From IMG/VR virus record IMGVR_UViG_3300044646_001371, positions 1 through 33,102 of that record: 33,102 nt of DNA, one strand, 5' to 3'. The position numbers and the translations under genes are program-made. Below, piece after piece: positions 31,340 through 33,102 of the stretch (positions are counted from its first letter, which is position 1; every line of letters begins with the position of its first letter). The DNA is from a virus. The notes below the pieces were generated by a model. It was not told where the DNA came from, made no database searches, and saw only the letters and a list, made by a program, of their open reading frames with translations.

Positions 31340-31510
31340 ATGCAAACATACACATCAGAAGAAGTAAAACAATTGTTACTATATGTAGCAGAAACACAAA
31401 AGGAAAACGAAGAGTTAAAAGCCAAAATGATTGCTATGGATGCAATGCTGAAAAACGAAATGGCTAAAAACAAACAATTAAAACAAATACTAAATACATA
31501 CACCGCATGA
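31340..31510 (+). CDS. 56-residue coiled-coil protein
   Basis: Starts one base after the terminase stop and overlaps the next start (ATGA). MQTYTSEEVKQLLLYVAETQ is followed by heptad-like charged helices (KENEELKAKMIAMDAMLKNE). No other motif. It is well placed for a cofactor of packaging or of the following chaperone; function unknown. Confidence 0.6.
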   Translation: MQTYTSEEVKQLLLYVAETQKENEELKAKMIAMDAMLKNEMAKNKQLKQILNTYTA

Positions 31511-32157
31511 GAAAGACATTAACATTAGAGATACCTACGAGTTGGAAAGATGTAACACTTAAACAATACCTAGCGTTACAAGCCGATTTGGAAGCATATA
31601 GAGATGATGAAGAAGCACAAATTGCATTAACGTTACATCACCTATGTGGATTAGACCCGCAGTATCTAAAGAGTTTATCAGTTGAATCATACAATAGAGT
31701 AAAAGCAAAGTTAAATGAATTTACTTCACCTGAAAGTATTGAGTTAACACAATTCGTAACAATAGATGGAAAGGAATACGGCTTTGAACCTAACCTATCT
31801 AAAATGTCTTATGGTGCTTACGCAGATATCACACAATACGATACACTAAACATAGATAAGAATTGGGGAAAGATAATGAGTATCTTATATAGACCTGTAA
31901 CAAAGAAGCATCAAGAAAGATATGAGATAGAAACATACGATGGTACTATCGATGAAACCAAATGGTTAGATGTTGATATGGATGTTCATTGGGGCACCCT
32001 GTTTTTTTTTGTTCATTTGCAAATGGACTTACTGAAAGGTATCCTGAACTCTTTGAAGGAGGAGGAAATCCCACCCAGCATGAGGTCAATTTTAGCAAGA
32101 AGTGGAGAGCTTATTCAACTATCATTGAACTTGCCGATGGCAAAATTAAAGAAATAG
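31507..32157 (+). CDS. Putative tail/baseplate assembly chaperone, zero-frame product
   Basis: 216 residues in the zero frame. The N-terminus TLEIPTSWKDVTLKQYLALQ and the following LCGLDPQYLKSLS segment resemble a family of chaperone-like proteins in Bacteroidetes phages, distantly like T4 gp26-type chaperones. At codons 165-168 the frame runs CTG TTT TTT TTT and continues as VHLQMDLLKGILNSLKEEE, which also fits the family. A second frame (-1) is open from the same T run to 32279. The product may be the short form of a frameshifting pair like lambda gpG/gpGT. Confidence 0.65.
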   Translation: MRKTLTLEIPTSWKDVTLKQYLALQADLEAYRDDEEAQIALTLHHLCGLDPQYLKSLSVESYNRVKAKLNEFTSPESIELTQFVTIDGKEYGFEPNLSKMSYGAYADITQYDTLNIDKNWGKIMSILYRPVTKKHQERYEIETYDGTIDETKWLDVDMDVHWGTLFFFVHLQMDLLKGILNSLKEEEIPPSMRSILARSGELIQLSLNLPMAKLKK

Positions 32158-32279
32158 ATGAAGTGGTGAAAGAACCATTAGAAAAATGCCTATTATATTT
32201 AGCTTTTAAAGCTGACAAATCACAATTGGAAGGAATACTACATAAGGAAGCGATGAAATCTATATCAGCATCCAAATAG
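31507..32279 (+). CDS. Putative tail/baseplate assembly chaperone, -1 frameshift product
   Basis: If ribosomes slip back one base at T-TTT-TTT (32004-32010), the product is about 257 residues: residues 1-168 shared with the short form, then a domain with NFSKKWRAYSTIIELADGKI and VVKEPLEKCLLYLAFKADK. This C-terminal segment has the W-x-Y-x-I-x-L-A-x-G pattern that I know from homologues, so it is very likely expressed. The alternative is one missing or extra base in the nine-T run in the assembly. No stand-alone ATG begins the second frame after the slip, which argues for a fusion. Confidence 0.55.
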
Positions 32280-32302
32280 TTCTACCATTTTTACATTGAA
32301 CA

Positions 32303-32311
32303 TTGTTAAAG
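32303..32311 (+). promoter_or_regulatory. TGTTAAA element before 32330
   Basis: TTGTTAAAG, 18 bases before the ATG at 32330, with ATTTTT about 10 bases upstream. Confidence 0.4.
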
Positions 32312-32329
32312 TAATAAACATTATTTATT

Positions 32330-32602
32330 ATGCCTTGGTCAAATAGTAGAAATGGTGCGTTGAGATATTCCGTTAATAGAGAGAATAATTCTGGATATTA
32401 CATCGGGCCAACACGCGGATTGAGTTCTCCAAAGAATAGTAGGAGAGCTTGTTTGTGTCTTAACGAAGATACATACGATGTAAAGTGTTGCCAAGGTGCA
32501 TTAATGCAGCAGGGTATTGGAGTAATTGAATCACCTAATAGAACAAAAGGTGGAGCATTCTCTGATGGTTACTCTGATGGATTTGATATAATATTAGATT
32601 AA
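32330..32602 (+). CDS. Small Cys-rich structural protein upstream of the fibre gene
   Basis: 90 residues. The segment RRACLCLNEDTYDVKCCQGA followed by LMQQGIGVIE is a motif I recall as conserved in small proteins of Bacteroidetes and aquatic phages. Four Cys (C-x-C...CC) could bind a metal or form disulfides. The N-terminus (WSNSRNGALRYSVN) is polar. It ends 14 bases before the giant fibre gene, so a virion or fibre-assembly role is likely but unproven. Confidence 0.6.
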   Translation: MPWSNSRNGALRYSVNRENNSGYYIGPTRGLSSPKNSRRACLCLNEDTYDVKCCQGALMQQGIGVIESPNRTKGGAFSDGYSDGFDIILD

Positions 32603-32616
32603 AATAAAAATATAAC

Positions 32617-33102
32617 ATGGCAGAATTATCAAAACAAGCCCTGAGGGTTGAAAATAATACCGAATTTCCAAATAACAATAATGGTCAGATTACACCATCA
32701 CGTTTAAGAGGATTCAATGAAGATATGATTGACTCATTAGTAGATGAGATATCATATAACGCTGATAGTGCCAGTTGGAATGCACAAATAGCAGCATTAG
32801 ACCCATCGGGTTCTGCTGGCTCAATATCTGCATTAAATGCTTTCACTGCATCGCAGTTGATTGTAAATAGTGGATTAAACGCAAGTACTGCATCACAACA
32901 AACACAAATAGATTCTTTAACTGCGGCTACTGCATCTTATGCAACATCTGCAATTACTGCAAGTTCATTAGTAACCGCATCATTTGATAACGGAACTCGT
33001 AACTTAACATTTACAAAGGGAGATGCAAGTACATTCGCAGTTAACATACCTGATGTAAGCGGAAGCAGTGGTAACTTTGTAACTACATCTTCATTCAACG
33101 CA
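32617..33102 (+). CDS. Tail fibre, 5' part (continues at position 164 after circle closure)
   Basis: The ATG at 32617 begins MAELSKQALRVENNTEFPNN and stays open to the end of the window. Residues 1-60 look like the virion-attachment part of a fibre (TPSRLRGFNEDMIDSLVDEI). From about residue 65 there are helical heptad-like Ala/Ser/Thr-rich repeats (ASTASQQTQIDSLTAATASY), then the sequence shared with the left end. The full gene would be 4137 bases on the closed circle. Confidence 0.8.
   Translation, partial: MAELSKQALRVENNTEFPNNNNGQITPSRLRGFNEDMIDSLVDEISYNADSASWNAQIAALDPSGSAGSISALNAFTASQLIVNSGLNASTASQQTQIDSLTAATASYATSAITASSLVTASFDNGTRNLTFTKGDASTFAVNIPDVSGSSGNFVTTSSFNA
32940..33102. repeat. 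Terminal direct repeat, right copy
   Basis: Matches 1-163 except C at 33066 against T at 127; the change is synonymous (AGC/AGT Ser). Confidence 0.85.

Overview
The window looks like the complete genome of a tailed phage (siphovirus type) that infects a Bacteroidetes host, probably a flavobacterium or freshwater relative. Positions 1-163 are repeated at 32940-33102 with one mismatch, so the contig closes into a circle of about 32.94 kb. The tail-fibre gene runs across that junction. Bacteroidetes assignment rests on two promoters with the TTTG-N20-TAnnTTTG architecture of that phylum, the scarcity of Shine-Dalgarno sequences, AT-rich DNA, and protein families I recognise from phages of that group. 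Every convincing protein gene is on the + strand.

Layout: (1) 29892-32602 plus the wrap-around: terminase small and large subunits, a coiled-coil microprotein, a putative tail/baseplate assembly chaperone with a candidate -1 frameshift, a small Cys-rich protein, then the giant fibre gene (32617 across the junction to 3814). (2) 3816-8348: a LamG/Thr-rich/Gly-rich adhesin, scaffold-like protein, major capsid protein, candidate tail tube. (3) 8467-11595: portal and neck/connector proteins. (4) 11647-19068: distal tail/baseplate proteins and three proteins with long Thr tracts (mucin-like) separating small Cys-bonded modules. (5) 19112-22066: a translationally coupled four-gene cassette of glycosyltransferase, Fe(II)/2-oxoglutarate dioxygenase, FkbM-like methyltransferase and a DUF3395-like/glycosyltransferase fusion. 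(6) 22089-26092: tape measure, XkdF-like capsid protease and small conserved proteins, closed by a strong terminator. (7) 26093-26916: the only large non-coding region, with divergent promoters, a candidate ~115-nt minus-strand small RNA and a candidate ~310-nt structured RNA on the + strand. (8) 26917-29821: HNH endonuclease, ribbon-helix-helix protein, small unknown proteins, a sigma-like factor, a zinc-ribbon protein and a one-helix membrane protein.

The genes form a standard virion programme (packaging, capsid, neck, tail) with a surface-modification cassette directly after the Thr-rich tail proteins. The most speculative but coherent idea is that this cassette decorates the phage's own Thr-rich linkers. 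I see no DNA polymerase, helicase, primase, integrase, tRNA or recognisable endolysin, so replication is probably host-run and lysis depends on genes I cannot identify. A recurring TGTTAAA-containing element sits in most gaps between gene groups and may be a phage-specific expression signal.
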